Source: JASHPR01 sp963729365
GTDB taxonomy: Bacteria; Actinomycetota; Actinomycetes; Streptosporangiales; Streptosporangiaceae
Length of the DNA: 64,000 bases
Direction of reading: 5' to 3'
Assembly: GCA_963729365.1 (NCBI GenBank)
Contig: CAVSNQ010000001.1
Span: 1-64,000 of the forward strand
Below the pieces are notes generated by a model. The model saw only the letters and a program-made list of their open reading frames with translations. It searched no databases and had not been told where the DNA came from. The translations under genes and the position numbers were made by a program. Shown here in pieces: positions 52,267 to 63,233 of the stretch (positions are counted from its first letter, which is position 1; the number at the start of each line of letters is the position of its first letter).

Positions 52267-52574
52267 CGAGCGCGAGCCGATCGCGCCCGTTCGGGCCGCA
52301 GCCAGGCTGGCGGTGGCTGCCGCCGCGCGAGTGTGCGGCGTCGGACCCCGTCCGGTGTCGCGCGGCAGGCAGCCACCGTGGCCTAGCCTGCCCGGCGGAC
52401 CCGGGCCGTGTCGTCATGCCGGGGAGCCAAACTCCAGTCACCCCAGCGGGGTAGCGCAGCGCGAGCGCCCATACCTGGGTATGACAACCGGGGGCGGAAC
52501 GAACGCCAGGGGCCGAGCCGGGCCCGCCGATACACTGATGCGCAGACGTGCGAATCGGCCGGATGGAGCCACCG
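52267..52574. other. 308-base gap, nothing recognised
   Basis: No supported gene, RNA or repeat. Short frames here have no homology I recognise. Confidence 0.5.
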
Positions 52575-52877
52575 ATGCAGCCATTGACCATATGTGCTAT
52601 CGCGAGCGGCGTCGTCATGGTCCTGGGGGTCTCGGTCACGCTCATCCGGACCCGGCGCGCCGCCCCGCCGCACCCGGCCGGGATCAACCGCTGGCACCGT
52701 TATGGGAGCATCCCGCTGGCCGCGGCCGGGCTGGCGGAAGGCGTGATCGCGCGCAGCGGGCCGTCTGGCGCCCCGCACGAGATCCTTTACGTGGTCTCGG
52801 TCGCGCTGCTCACCGCGGCCCTGCTCTGCGCGACGGCTGGCGCGGTCGCGGCGACCCGGCAAGCCGCACGGCAGTAG
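52575..52877 (+). CDS. Small integral membrane protein
   Basis: 100 residues from the ATG at 52575 (GGAG six bases upstream; ATGs at 52548 and 52563 lack a site). Three hydrophobic segments: TICAIASGVVMVLGVSVTLI, WHRYGSIPLAAAGLAEGVIA and EILYVVSVALLTAALLCATA. No known family. A strong hairpin follows 25 bases after the stop, supporting a real monocistronic gene. Confidence 0.6.
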   Translation: MQPLTICAIASGVVMVLGVSVTLIRTRRAAPPHPAGINRWHRYGSIPLAAAGLAEGVIARSGPSGAPHEILYVVSVALLTAALLCATAGAVAATRQAARQ

Positions 52878-52901
52878 CCCGGCCCGACCCGCCCGGCATG
52901 G

Positions 52902-52937
52902 CCGGCCCCGCCAGCACGGGGGAGCTGGCGGGGCCGG
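52902..52937 (+). terminator. GC-rich hairpin terminator
   Basis: CCGGCCCCGCCAGC pairs perfectly with GCTGGCGGGGCCGG around an eight-base loop. No T tract, a form of terminator frequent in actinomycetes. Confidence 0.6.
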
Positions 52938-53277
52938 GGGAGATGCCGCAGCCCGCATGCGCCGGATCCGGGGGCTGGCCCGACGAGATGCTTCAGGGCT
53001 GGGCGATGTCTGCACGATAGCGTCAGTCCGGGGCCAGCGTCACGGATCATACGGAATGCTAACGGAATCCCGGCCAGAGTCTCCGCAGCTAGACGGACGC
53101 GCGCGCGAGTCTAGCGGACTCCCCACCACGGTGGCCGCTGGAAGCCGCGCGACGGCGGGTAGTGACGGTGACCTCCGCCGGGACCCCATCGCCCGGGTGG
53201 CGGCCACTGGACCGGCCATGGCCAGCGCGGAGGCGCAGGCGTCAGGGACGGAGCAGGTGTCGGCGCGGGCGTGGGCG

Positions 53278-53694
53278 TCAAGGTCGGCGCGGGTGACGCC
53301 GCGGGTGCCGGGGCCGGAGTGGCCACGACCCTGGGTGACGGCGCAGGTGACGGGGCAGGTTTCGGCGCGGGCGCGGGGCCGGCGACGAGGGCCGGGGCGA
53401 CGACGGCGCGGGACCGGGGAGCGGAGCTCCGGTCGGAACGCTGGAGGTCGACGCGGTCGAGCGCAGGACCGCGCAGGTGACGAGACCGCAGTACGCGGTC
53501 TGCGCCTGAGCCCGCCCGCCCGGTTCGTGCAGCAGGAGGATCATCCCGGAGCTGCCGAGCACGACCAGGCCGGCCGCCGCCCACGTCACCGGGTGCCGCC
53601 CGCGACTGGCCAGCCTGGAATACCGGCTGCTGCCCCCGGATGGCGGATCAGGTTCTCGTAGCTCAGCAGAGTCGCTCGATGGCCCCGTCGGCAT
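53278..53694 (-). CDS. Single-pass membrane protein with Pro-rich tail, probably frameshifted
   Basis: 138 residues as read, from the ATG at 53694 (MPTGPSSDSAELREPDPPSG). One membrane helix, TWAAAGLVVLGSSGMILLL, then AQTAYCGLVTCAVLRSTAS. After about 53430 this frame becomes Arg/Pro-rich, while the neighbouring frame gives a cleaner Ala/Pro tail (PAPAPKPAPSPAPS, ending RPPWWGVR at 53111). The real gene probably spans 53111-53694 with one base missing. No function recognised. Confidence 0.45.
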   Translation of the reverse strand: MPTGPSSDSAELREPDPPSGGSSRYSRLASRGRHPVTWAAAGLVVLGSSGMILLLHEPGGRAQAQTAYCGLVTCAVLRSTASTSSVPTGAPLPGPAPSSPRPSSPAPRPRRNLPRHLRRHPGSWPLRPRHPRRHPRRP

Positions 53695-54213
53695 GTGTTC
53701 CCCTCCCTGAACCGCCAAAGGCTATCAAATTCAACTTAGCAATGGCGACCATTACGTTAGCGGCATAACACGCGAATTATGACGATCGGCGCGCATGTGC
53801 GTCTGCCCGGCCGGATCGTGCAGCGCGAGCGACGGCCCCGCGCCCCCTATGGCCGGCCGGGCCGCGGCCGAACACGCCGGATACCGCGGACGCCAGGTAA
53901 ACATGCGAATGGCCACGCTATTGCTGGCCTCATCGGCATATTCCCCCCTGAACCCGAAATGCCATGAAAGGCAAATATAGCAGCCGGGGCCTTGATGATG
54001 GCGGGCTAACCGGCGATCGGGACCATCCAGCCGCGCGCCGGGGCGTGGTCACGGCCGGCCCGCGGGCGGCGCGAGCGGCCTGAGCTGCAGCTCACCAGCC
54101 GCCGTCCACCCCGCCAGCTCCATAAGAGAACCCTTAATCCGCTGTCGCCCCCACTGGCGGAAAGGAATTAGAGTCGGGTCAGGACAGCAGCACCGGCCGA
54201 AAGGTACCCGCAG
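53695..54213. other. 519-base gap, locally AT-richer
   Basis: No gene supported. 53720-53790 and 53930-53985 are AT-rich compared with the genome, with possible promoter content for the gene at 54214. Short frames present here have no recognisable features. Confidence 0.5.
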
Positions 54214-54474
54214 ATGAGTGGCCAGGCGGACGACGCCAGGGAAGTGCTTCGCGAGGTATGGAGCGCCCAGGGACAGACCAGCGCCGATCTCGACGAGGCG
54301 TGTGGCACGACCAAGTCCTGCAAGAAGATGGCGGATGTCGGTTTCGACGGGCTGGCCGGCGACGACGGCGACCTGCGTACCGCGTGGCGGGACAAGCTGC
54401 AGCGCGAGGGCAAGCTGAATCCGGGGGCGGGCAGCATCCGGGATCTGGTCCTCGGGTCCGCAGAAGTCCGCTGA
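54214..54474 (+). CDS. Small hypothetical protein
   Basis: 86 residues, MSGQADDAREVLREVWSAQG. Acidic and helical, with GTTKSCKKMADVGFDGLAGD in the middle. No membrane helix or known domain. GAAAGG nine bases upstream of the ATG. It lies 69 bases before coxD on the same strand and could be its operon leader, but nothing ties it to carbon monoxide metabolism. Confidence 0.6.
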   Translation: MSGQADDAREVLREVWSAQGQTSADLDEACGTTKSCKKMADVGFDGLAGDDGDLRTAWRDKLQREGKLNPGAGSIRDLVLGSAEVR

Positions 54475-54491
54475 CTTGCCGGGGCCGCTGA

Positions 54492-54529
54492 TCATTCGCA
54501 GGCCGACGGCTCATTCGTAGGCCGACGGC
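54492..54529 (+). repeat. 19-base direct repeat before coxD
   Basis: TCATTCGCAGGCCGACGGC followed immediately by TCATTCGTAGGCCGACGGC, differing at one base. It ends 14 bases before the coxD start. Confidence 0.8.
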
Positions 54530-54543
54530 GAGGAGAGCGCTGC

Positions 54544-55419
54544 ATGGAGCGTCCGCAGACCGTCGGTCAGCTCACCGAGCTATTGCGCCAGGGTGGTTAT
54601 CTCGCCGACCGGGGGCTGGCCACGGCGTTGTTCGTCTCGCTGTCCCTGCAGCGCCCGATCTTGCTGGAAGGCGAGGTCGGGGTGGGCAAGACCGAGGTCG
54701 CCAAGGTGCTGGCCTCGGTGTTCGGGCGAAAGCTGATCCGGCTGCAGTGCTACGAGGGCATCGACACCAACCAGGCCCTCTACGAATGGGACTATGCCCG
54801 CCAGATGCTGCACATCCGGGCGCTGTCCGAGCATCAGGTCACGGACGAGGCAGCAGTCGACAAGCTGTTCGGGCCGAAGTTCCTGCTGGAGCGGCCGCTG
54901 CTGGAAGCGGTCCGGGCCGGCGACCGGGCGGTGCTGCTGATCGACGAAGTGGACCGAGCCGACGATGAGTTCGAGGCTTTCCTGCTCGAACTGCTCTCGG
55001 ACTTCCAGATCACCATCCCCGAGATCGGTACGATCAGGGCCGAGAGCGCGCCGCTCGCCATACTCACCTCCAACCGCACGCGCGAACTGCACGACGCGCT
55101 GAAGCGGCGCTGCCTGTACCACTGGATCGGGTACCCGCCCGCCGAGCGCGAGGTGGAGATCGTGCTGGTCCGCGAGCCCGGGGTGTCCGAGGCACTGACC
55201 CGCAAGGTGGTCGCCGCGGTCAACCGGCTGCGGGACCTTGACCTGGCCAAGCCACCCGGGGTCGCCGAGACCATCGACTGGGTCCGCACGCTCGACTTCC
55301 TCGGTGAGACCGATCTCGACGCCCGTAACGCCGAGGACACGCTCGGCGCCGTGGTGAAGGAACGCGACGACCTGGATCTGGTGCGGGACAACCTGGAAGA
55401 GATTACGTCCGGTGCCTGA
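54544..55419 (+). CDS. coxD: MoxR-type AAA+ ATPase, CoxD
   Basis: 291 residues. Walker A GEVGVGKT at 43-50, Walker B AVLLIDEVDRAD, sensor 1 APLAILTSNRTREL and the arginine-rich ALKRRCLYHWIGYPPAEREV are typical of the CoxD/MoxR group. In Oligotropha, CoxD helps assemble the sulfur- and copper-bridged Mo site of CO dehydrogenase. It overlaps coxE by eight bases, and the pair faces the coxMSL operon convergently. GGAGAG upstream. Confidence 0.92.
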   Translation: MERPQTVGQLTELLRQGGYLADRGLATALFVSLSLQRPILLEGEVGVGKTEVAKVLASVFGRKLIRLQCYEGIDTNQALYEWDYARQMLHIRALSEHQVTDEAAVDKLFGPKFLLERPLLEAVRAGDRAVLLIDEVDRADDEFEAFLLELLSDFQITIPEIGTIRAESAPLAILTSNRTRELHDALKRRCLYHWIGYPPAEREVEIVLVREPGVSEALTRKVVAAVNRLRDLDLAKPPGVAETIDWVRTLDFLGETDLDARNAEDTLGAVVKERDDLDLVRDNLEEITSGA

Positions 55420-56560
55420 GCAGGCTGGCCCGTCGGACGGCGCCCCGTTCGTCGGCGTGCTGGCCGGCTTCTCCCGCGAGCTCCGATCGGCCGGGCTCGC
55501 CGTGGGCTCCGGTGACATCCTGGCCTACTGCTCGGCGATGGGCTCGCTGGATCCTTCCGACCTGCTGGACCTGTACTGGGCGGGCCGCACCACGCTGGTG
55601 ACCAGGCGCGAGAGCATCCCGGTCTACGACGAGGTGTTCCGCAGGTACTTCCTCGGCGGCGCCGACCCGGTCAGGGAAATGCTGACCCTCAAGGCACAGG
55701 TCACGGCCGAGACCCAGGCCGTGCTCGAGGTCCCGGCCGTCGACCCGGCCGGCACCGGGCAGGACCGGGAGGAGGCAACGCTCGGCCTGATGGCGTCCGA
55801 TGCGGAGGCGCTCAGGCACAAGTCGTTCGCGGCCTGCACGCCGGAGGAACTCGCGGCGGTGCGGCGGATCATGGCCAGGATCCGGCTGACGCCGCCCAAG
55901 CGGCGCACCCGAAGGACCAGGACCGCACCCCGGGGGCGCTCACCCGACCTGCGCCGCACGCTGCGGGAATCGCTGCGCCGCGGCGGCGAGCCGGCCGAGC
56001 TGTTCTGGCGCCGGCGCCGGGTCCGGCTGCGGCCGCTGATCCTGATCCTGGACGTTTCCGGCTCGATGGCCGATTACTCGCGCAACCTGCTGCAGTTCGC
56101 TTACTCGGCCAGGCGCGCGGCCGACAAGGTCGAGGTGTTCTGCTTCGGCACCCGGCTCACCCGCGTGACCAGGGCCCTGGATCATCGGCGGCCGGACGAC
56201 GCGCTGGAGCTGGCCGCGAAGGAGGTGTTCGACTGGGAGGGCGGGACCAGGATCGGCGCCTCGCTTGACGCGTTCGTCAAAGACTGGGGGCGGCGCGGCC
56301 TGTGCCGCGGCGGGATCGTGGTGATCTGCTCCGACGGCCTCGACCGCGGCGATCCCGACGTCCTGGCCGCGGCCATGGAGCGGCTCGCGCGGCTCAGCCA
56401 CCGGGTGGTATGGATGAACCCGCACAAGGGCGATAACCAGGACTTCCGGCCGAGCACGCTGGGGATGATGGTCGCCGCTCCGCACGTCGACCTGATCCTG
56501 TCCGGGCATGATCTGAGCAGCCTGGAAGAGTTCGCGGCCGAACTGCCCAGGCTGAGATAG
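55412..56560 (+). CDS. coxE: VWA-domain protein, CoxE
   Basis: 382 residues, GTG start. The VWA domain carries MIDAS motif DVSGS at 214-218 (LILDVSGSMADY), GGTRIGASLDAFV and ICSDGLDRGD. The N-terminal half is the CoxE-specific region (SAGLAVGSGDILAYCSAMGS). Works with the AAA+ CoxD as a MoxR/VWA pair in maturing the CODH active site; this role is inferred from the Oligotropha system. Confidence 0.92.
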   Translation: MPEQAGPSDGAPFVGVLAGFSRELRSAGLAVGSGDILAYCSAMGSLDPSDLLDLYWAGRTTLVTRRESIPVYDEVFRRYFLGGADPVREMLTLKAQVTAETQAVLEVPAVDPAGTGQDREEATLGLMASDAEALRHKSFAACTPEELAAVRRIMARIRLTPPKRRTRRTRTAPRGRSPDLRRTLRESLRRGGEPAELFWRRRRVRLRPLILILDVSGSMADYSRNLLQFAYSARRAADKVEVFCFGTRLTRVTRALDHRRPDDALELAAKEVFDWEGGTRIGASLDAFVKDWGRRGLCRGGIVVICSDGLDRGDPDVLAAAMERLARLSHRVVWMNPHKGDNQDFRPSTLGMMVAAPHVDLILSGHDLSSLEEFAAELPRLR

Positions 56561-56569
56561 GAGCATCCG

Positions 56570-56851
56570 GTGACAAGATGGAGCGTGGGCATCGAGGCCG
56601 AAGGCGACCGGGTGCTGTCGCGCGAGGAGGTCGTCGAGCTGGCCGACGCGGTCGCCGCGAGCCATGGCATCGCCACCGGGATCGGCACCAACAGGTACGG
56701 AGCCCAGCTCATCGTGGACGCGCCCAGCCGCGCCCAGGCCATCGCGAAGGCGACCGAGGAATTCCTGCGGGCCGCCTCGGTGGCCGGCCTGCCCACGGCG
56801 CCGGTAGTGCGGGCCGAGGCGATCAGCGAGGACGAGGACGACCTGCGATGA
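56570..56851 (+). CDS. Small unknown protein in the cox locus
   Basis: 93 residues, GTG start with AGGAG upstream, nine bases after coxE. MTRWSVGIEAEGDRVLSREE, then LADAVAASHGIATGIGTNRY. Alternating beta-alpha segments in a ferredoxin-like order (beta-alpha-beta pattern) with acidic end SEDEDDLR. Stop overlaps the next gene (ATGA). Not a recognised Cox protein. Position implies a role with CoxD/CoxE or the following protein. Confidence 0.7.
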   Translation: MTRWSVGIEAEGDRVLSREEVVELADAVAASHGIATGIGTNRYGAQLIVDAPSRAQAIAKATEEFLRAASVAGLPTAPVVRAEAISEDEDDLR

Positions 56852-57282
56852 TCCGCCTCGGATCGCTGGCCGGCTACCCGTTCGAGGGCCCCCGCTTGCT
56901 CGGCGGGTGGACGCCGCCGCAGGCGGCGGCCGTCTACGCGATCCTGTGCAAGCCAGAAGCCGACGCCAAGCCGGACCGGTACGCGGTCATCTACGTGGAC
57001 CACAGCGACGATCTGTCCGCCGAGCGGTTCCCGTTCCAGCACCCGCGCGCGGCATCGTGGGTGCGCCGGGCGGGCTCGAAGTGGAAGGTCTACGTCTGCA
57101 CCTACGAGGTGCCCGGCGGCGGCCGCCCGCACCGGGAGCAGATCGCCCGCGAGCTCACCGCGATCTACCGCCCGAGCTGCAACATCCAGCAGTACGACCC
57201 GTCCTGGAAGGACGAATGGATCGGCGAGTACTCGGCCCCGACCACAGGACCGGTCTCAAGGCGCGGCCCGGAGCATGCCTGA
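56848..57282 (+). CDS. GIY-YIG-like protein in the cox locus
   Basis: 144 residues from the ATG at 56848, coupled to the gene before it. Features resemble a GIY-YIG nuclease fold: AAVYAIL for the GIY strand, YAVIYVDHSDDLSAERF for the YIG strand and its following helix with Arg, then EQIARELTAIYRPSCN as the Glu helix ending P-x-C-N. YVG has become YVD, so catalytic competence is doubtful. Assignment is from motif pattern only. No known Cox role. Confidence 0.55.
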   Translation: MIRLGSLAGYPFEGPRLLGGWTPPQAAAVYAILCKPEADAKPDRYAVIYVDHSDDLSAERFPFQHPRAASWVRRAGSKWKVYVCTYEVPGGGRPHREQIARELTAIYRPSCNIQQYDPSWKDEWIGEYSAPTTGPVSRRGPEHA

Positions 57283-57317
57283 GACTTTCCTGAACGCATA
57301 GCCCCCAAGCCGGTCAC

Positions 57318-57680
57318 CTATGGCTGCGGGGTGAAGCCGACCGCGTCGTGCAGGCGGGAGCGGCGGGTGCCGGAGGCGGGCCGCGCGGGCTCGGGCACGG
57401 CGGGCGGCTCGGGCCGGGGGGTCACGTCGGTCACGATCTCCTCGGCCATGCCGTACAGCAGCGGCAGCGCGCCCGCGACCACCTTGCCGGTCTCGTTGAT
57501 GTGCCCCACGCCGGGGCCGATGAGCTTGGCGTGATCCACGATCGTCGGCACGATCTCCGCGCACTCCTCGAGATTCCCGGCGATGCGGGTGAGCAGCGTC
57601 CCGACCCAGTACAGGTAGAAGGCCAGGCCCGCGACCAGCAGGACGATGTCGATGAGCGTGAAGATGACCAGCCCGGTCAT
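57318..57680 (-). CDS. Small membrane protein 5 of the cox array
   Basis: 120 residues. N-terminal helix VIFTLIDIVLLVAGLAFYLY, then an amphipathic stretch LLTRIAGNLEECAEIVPTIV and a disordered Pro-rich tail with TPRPEPPAVPEPARP. Overlaps the upstream member by four bases (ATGA). Last gene of the coxM-led operon. No family recognised. Confidence 0.75.
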   Translation of the reverse strand: MTGLVIFTLIDIVLLVAGLAFYLYWVGTLLTRIAGNLEECAEIVPTIVDHAKLIGPGVGHINETGKVVAGALPLLYGMAEEIVTDVTPRPEPPAVPEPARPASGTRRSRLHDAVGFTPQP

Positions 57681-57967
57681 GACTTGACCTTCCCGAGCAC
57701 GCGGCCGAGGAACAGGTGGTGCTGCAGGCCCTCGGCCAGGACCAGCTCGACGCCGTCGGCGACCTGCGGGATCAGCGCGGTGTCCGCGGTGTTCGCCGCC
57801 GCGGCCTTGAGCGTGTCCCGCACCGCGACCACCCGACGATCGATGATCTTGACGAGCCAGATGAGGATGCTCAGCAGGGCGGCCACGGCGACCACCACGA
57901 TCAGGCCGGCGATGTTCGCGACCAGCCAGTCGGTGTGCTCGGACGATGACATGGCCAGGGTGTGCAT
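57677..57967 (-). CDS. Small membrane protein 4 of the cox array
   Basis: 96 residues; a start at 57952 (MSSSEHTDWL) is also possible. Helix NIAGLIVVVAVAALLSILIW, then charged segment KIIDRRVVAVRDTLKAAAAN and ADGVELVLAEGLQHHLFLGR. Two bases after the previous gene's end; ATGA overlap with the next. Confidence 0.75.
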   Translation of the reverse strand: MHTLAMSSSEHTDWLVANIAGLIVVVAVAALLSILIWLVKIIDRRVVAVRDTLKAAAANTADTALIPQVADGVELVLAEGLQHHLFLGRVLGKVKS

Positions 57968-57969
57968 GG

Positions 57970-58212
57970 CTAACCTCCCAGCCGGGCGCGGCCGCGCTGC
58001 AGCCCGCCGATGATGGTGACGGCGTAATCGATGGTCGTGCGCAGCGCGCCGAGCGGCGCGGTGTTGTGCACGGCCTTCTCCAGCTCGTAATTGATCTTCG
58101 GCGCCTCGTTGCCGATCGAGCGGGCCAGCACCAGGATCGGCACCACGAGCGCCACGACGACCAGGACGACGACGATGCCGATCGTCCAGCCCACGACCCA
58201 GCCGGTACTCAT
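57970..58212 (-). CDS. Small membrane protein 3 of the cox array
   Basis: 80 residues from the ATG at 58212. Helix VVGWTIGIVVVLVVVALVVP, followed by ILVLARSIGNEAPKINYELE and a helical tail TTIDYAVTIIGGLQRGRARL. One base separates it from the previous stop. Confidence 0.75.
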   Translation of the reverse strand: MSTGWVVGWTIGIVVVLVVVALVVPILVLARSIGNEAPKINYELEKAVHNTAPLGALRTTIDYAVTIIGGLQRGRARLGG

Positions 58213-58213
58213 C

Positions 58214-58441
58214 TCAGACCCCCTCACAGAAGTCGCGTACCGGCTTCAGGCTCGCGTTGACCGAGGTCAGCCGGTCTGGCACGGTACTGGTCTGCTGCGC
58301 GATGACCTGCACGCCGCCGGTCGTCGCGACGAGCGTCGCGCGGATGACCCGCAGGTGGGTGATGACCCGCAACAGGCCGACCGCGGTGATCGCGATGATC
58401 AGCGCGGAGATGATCAGGGTTGCCCAGGCGGCTGCCGGCAT
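58214..58441 (-). CDS. Small membrane protein 2 of the cox array
   Basis: 75 residues. Helix AAWATLIISALIIAITAVGL, then VIRATLVATTGGVQVIAQQT and a short tail ending DFCEGV with one Cys. The pattern is one helix plus a 50-residue amphipathic region, as in its four neighbours. Confidence 0.75.
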   Translation of the reverse strand: MPAAAWATLIISALIIAITAVGLLRVITHLRVIRATLVATTGGVQVIAQQTSTVPDRLTSVNASLKPVRDFCEGV

Positions 58442-58454
58442 GGTCGCCTTCCTT

Positions 58455-58709
58455 TCAGCCGAGAAGCTTGGCGACGGAGCCCGCGTACCGGACCGCGCCG
58501 ACGGACACTTCGTGGATGGTGGCGTCGGTCGTGGCCAGCGCCTCGGGAACGCCGTCGAGCTCGCCGATCAGGGCGACCCCGCCGGACAGGATCGCGTCGG
58601 TGGCCCCCCGGATCCGCTCGACCGCGGCGAGCACCCGGTTGAGCAGGAAGATGACGACGGGCAGTATCACCACCAGCAGGACGGCGTTGCCGATCCACCA
58701 CAAGACCAT
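58455..58709 (-). CDS. Small membrane protein 1 of the cox array
   Basis: 84 residues. Helix GNAVLLVVILPVVIFLLNRV, then AAVERIRGATDAILSGGVAL and LATTDATIHEVSVGAVRYAG. Seventeen bases after coxG; GAGGAGAGCGAGCC precedes the ATG. First of the five-gene array. Confidence 0.75.
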   Translation of the reverse strand: MVLWWIGNAVLLVVILPVVIFLLNRVLAAVERIRGATDAILSGGVALIGELDGVPEALATTDATIHEVSVGAVRYAGSVAKLLG

Positions 58710-58726
58710 GGCTCGCTCTCCTCTTC

Positions 58727-59314
58727 TCAGCGCGCGGGCTGATACGGCATGAAGAACCTGCGGAAGACCCGGGTCAGCGCCATCAGCGCGGCCCGCAGGC
58801 CCAGGGTGAAGCCACCGGCCGGGGTGACGGCCGCGGCGGCGATCTGCTCGGGCGACTCGCCCCGGTCTAGGCGTTCAATCCGGTCTTGCATGTTCGCGGA
58901 GAAGTCACGCATCAGCACGGCCGTGACATCGGAGATCATGCCCCGGCCGTACTGCGCGGCGGCCCCGGAGAGCTGCAGGTCCTGGGTGACGCCGACCTTG
59001 GTGCCGCGCCCGGCCGGGGTGAGCGCCGCGGTGATGACCATGCTGGCCTGGCCCCGGCCCTTCTCCTCGGCTCCGGCCGCGTGCACGACCACGCGCCGGG
59101 CCGCCTCGTCGCGCTCGGTGATGTCGGCGGTGCCGGCGAACTGCAGCCGGACCGGGCCCATCCGGACCGCCACCCGGCCCTTGTACTTGTCGTCGCCGAG
59201 GTCCTCGGTCAGCTCCGCGCCGGGCAGGCAGGCGGCCACCTGGGGGATGTTGTCGAAGAACTTCCATACCTTGTCGACCGGCGCGGCGACCTCGAAGTCG
59301 TTCTTGATCAGCAT
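58727..59314 (-). CDS. coxG: CoxG-type SRPBCC protein
   Basis: 195 residues. The SRPBCC (carbon monoxide dehydrogenase subunit G) fold: FEVAAPVDKVWKFFDNIPQV, ACLPGAELTEDLGDDKYKGR and LSGAAAQYGRGMISDVTAVL. The C-terminal 25 residues (LGLRAALMALTRVFRRFFMP) form a hydrophobic-basic helix that can dock on the membrane. In Oligotropha CoxG recruits CODH to the cytoplasmic membrane. The start overlaps the XdhC gene end by seven bases. Confidence 0.92.
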   Translation of the reverse strand: MLIKNDFEVAAPVDKVWKFFDNIPQVAACLPGAELTEDLGDDKYKGRVAVRMGPVRLQFAGTADITERDEAARRVVVHAAGAEEKGRGQASMVITAALTPAGRGTKVGVTQDLQLSGAAAQYGRGMISDVTAVLMRDFSANMQDRIERLDRGESPEQIAAAAVTPAGGFTLGLRAALMALTRVFRRFFMPYQPAR

Positions 59315-60247
59315 CGGGTCTCTTTCTTCACGTAGGCGGCGGGGTCTTGCTCGAAGGCCTGGCGGCAGCCGCTGGAGCAGAAGTAATAGGTGACGCCGTC
59401 GTGCTCCAGCGGCCGGGCGGACGCGTCCGCCGCCACCGTCATCCCGCAGACCGGGTCGACGGCCTCTCGGACCGGCTTGGCCGCCTGCCGGGGCAGGGCG
59501 CCGGACGCGCGCAGCTGGACCAGCTCGGCGAGGATCGCGACGGCGATCTCCTCGTGGGTGGTCCGGCCCAGGTCCAGGCCGGCCGGCACGCGAACCTGGT
59601 CGAGCCGGTCCTGGGGCACCCCGCGCTCGGCCAGGTAGCCGAGCAGCGACGCTCCGCGGCGCTGCGAGCCCACCAGGCCCAGGTAGGCGGGCCTGGCCGC
59701 GACCGCCTGCTCCACCGCCTCCTCGTCGTAGTGGCCCTGGGTGGCCACCACGACCATCGAACGCTCGTTGGCGTCGGCCGCGGTGAAGTCGGGGCCGTCG
59801 ATGAGCGCGGCGCGCCAGCCGAGGGCGCGGGCGAGGTCGGTGAGCGTGTGCGCCATCGGCGAGCGGCCGACGACCACCAGGTGCGGCGCGGGCAGCACCG
59901 GCTCGATATAGACCTCGAGCGCTCCCTCGCTCTGGCAGGCGATCGGCACCACGGTCATGCCTTCGGGGACTGCGGCGCCGAATTGTTCCGGGGTGCCCAG
60001 GAGCAGCAGGCGAGCCTCGCCCTCGGCGATCACGCGCTGCGCCTCGCGGATCACCACGGGCTCGGCGCACGCGCCGCCGATCCAGCCGCGCAGCTCGCCC
60101 GCCTCGGTGATGATCGCGCGCGAGCCCTGCTGGCCGGATGACGGGCCCTGCCGCCAGACCACGGTGGCGAGCGCGAACGCCTGCCCGCGCCGGGTCAGCT
60201 CGCCGGCCTGCTCCAGGACACCCCAGCCTTCCATCTGCCCCCCCGGG

Positions 60248-60255
<8 letters not shown>
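59308..60255 (-). CDS. XdhC/CoxI-family protein fused to a YHS domain
   Basis: 315 residues from the ATG at 60255, overlapping the coxL stop by eight bases. XdhC N domain: GQAFALATVVWRQGPSSGQQ and GWIGGACAEPVV. XdhC Rossmann C domain: PHLVVVGRSPMAHTLTDLAR and VGSQRRGASLLGYL. Residues about 270-315 form a YHS domain: VDPVCGMTVAADA, then YYFCSSGCRQAFEQDPAAYV. XdhC proteins sulfurate the Mo cofactor; YHS domains bind metals, and CODH needs copper. A joint sulfur/copper delivery role is inference. Confidence 0.9.
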
Positions 60256-62638
<2,383 letters not shown>

Positions 62639-62657
62639 TGCTGTCTCCCGTCTCGGG

Positions 62658-63230
<573 letters not shown>

Positions 63231-63233
63231 TGG

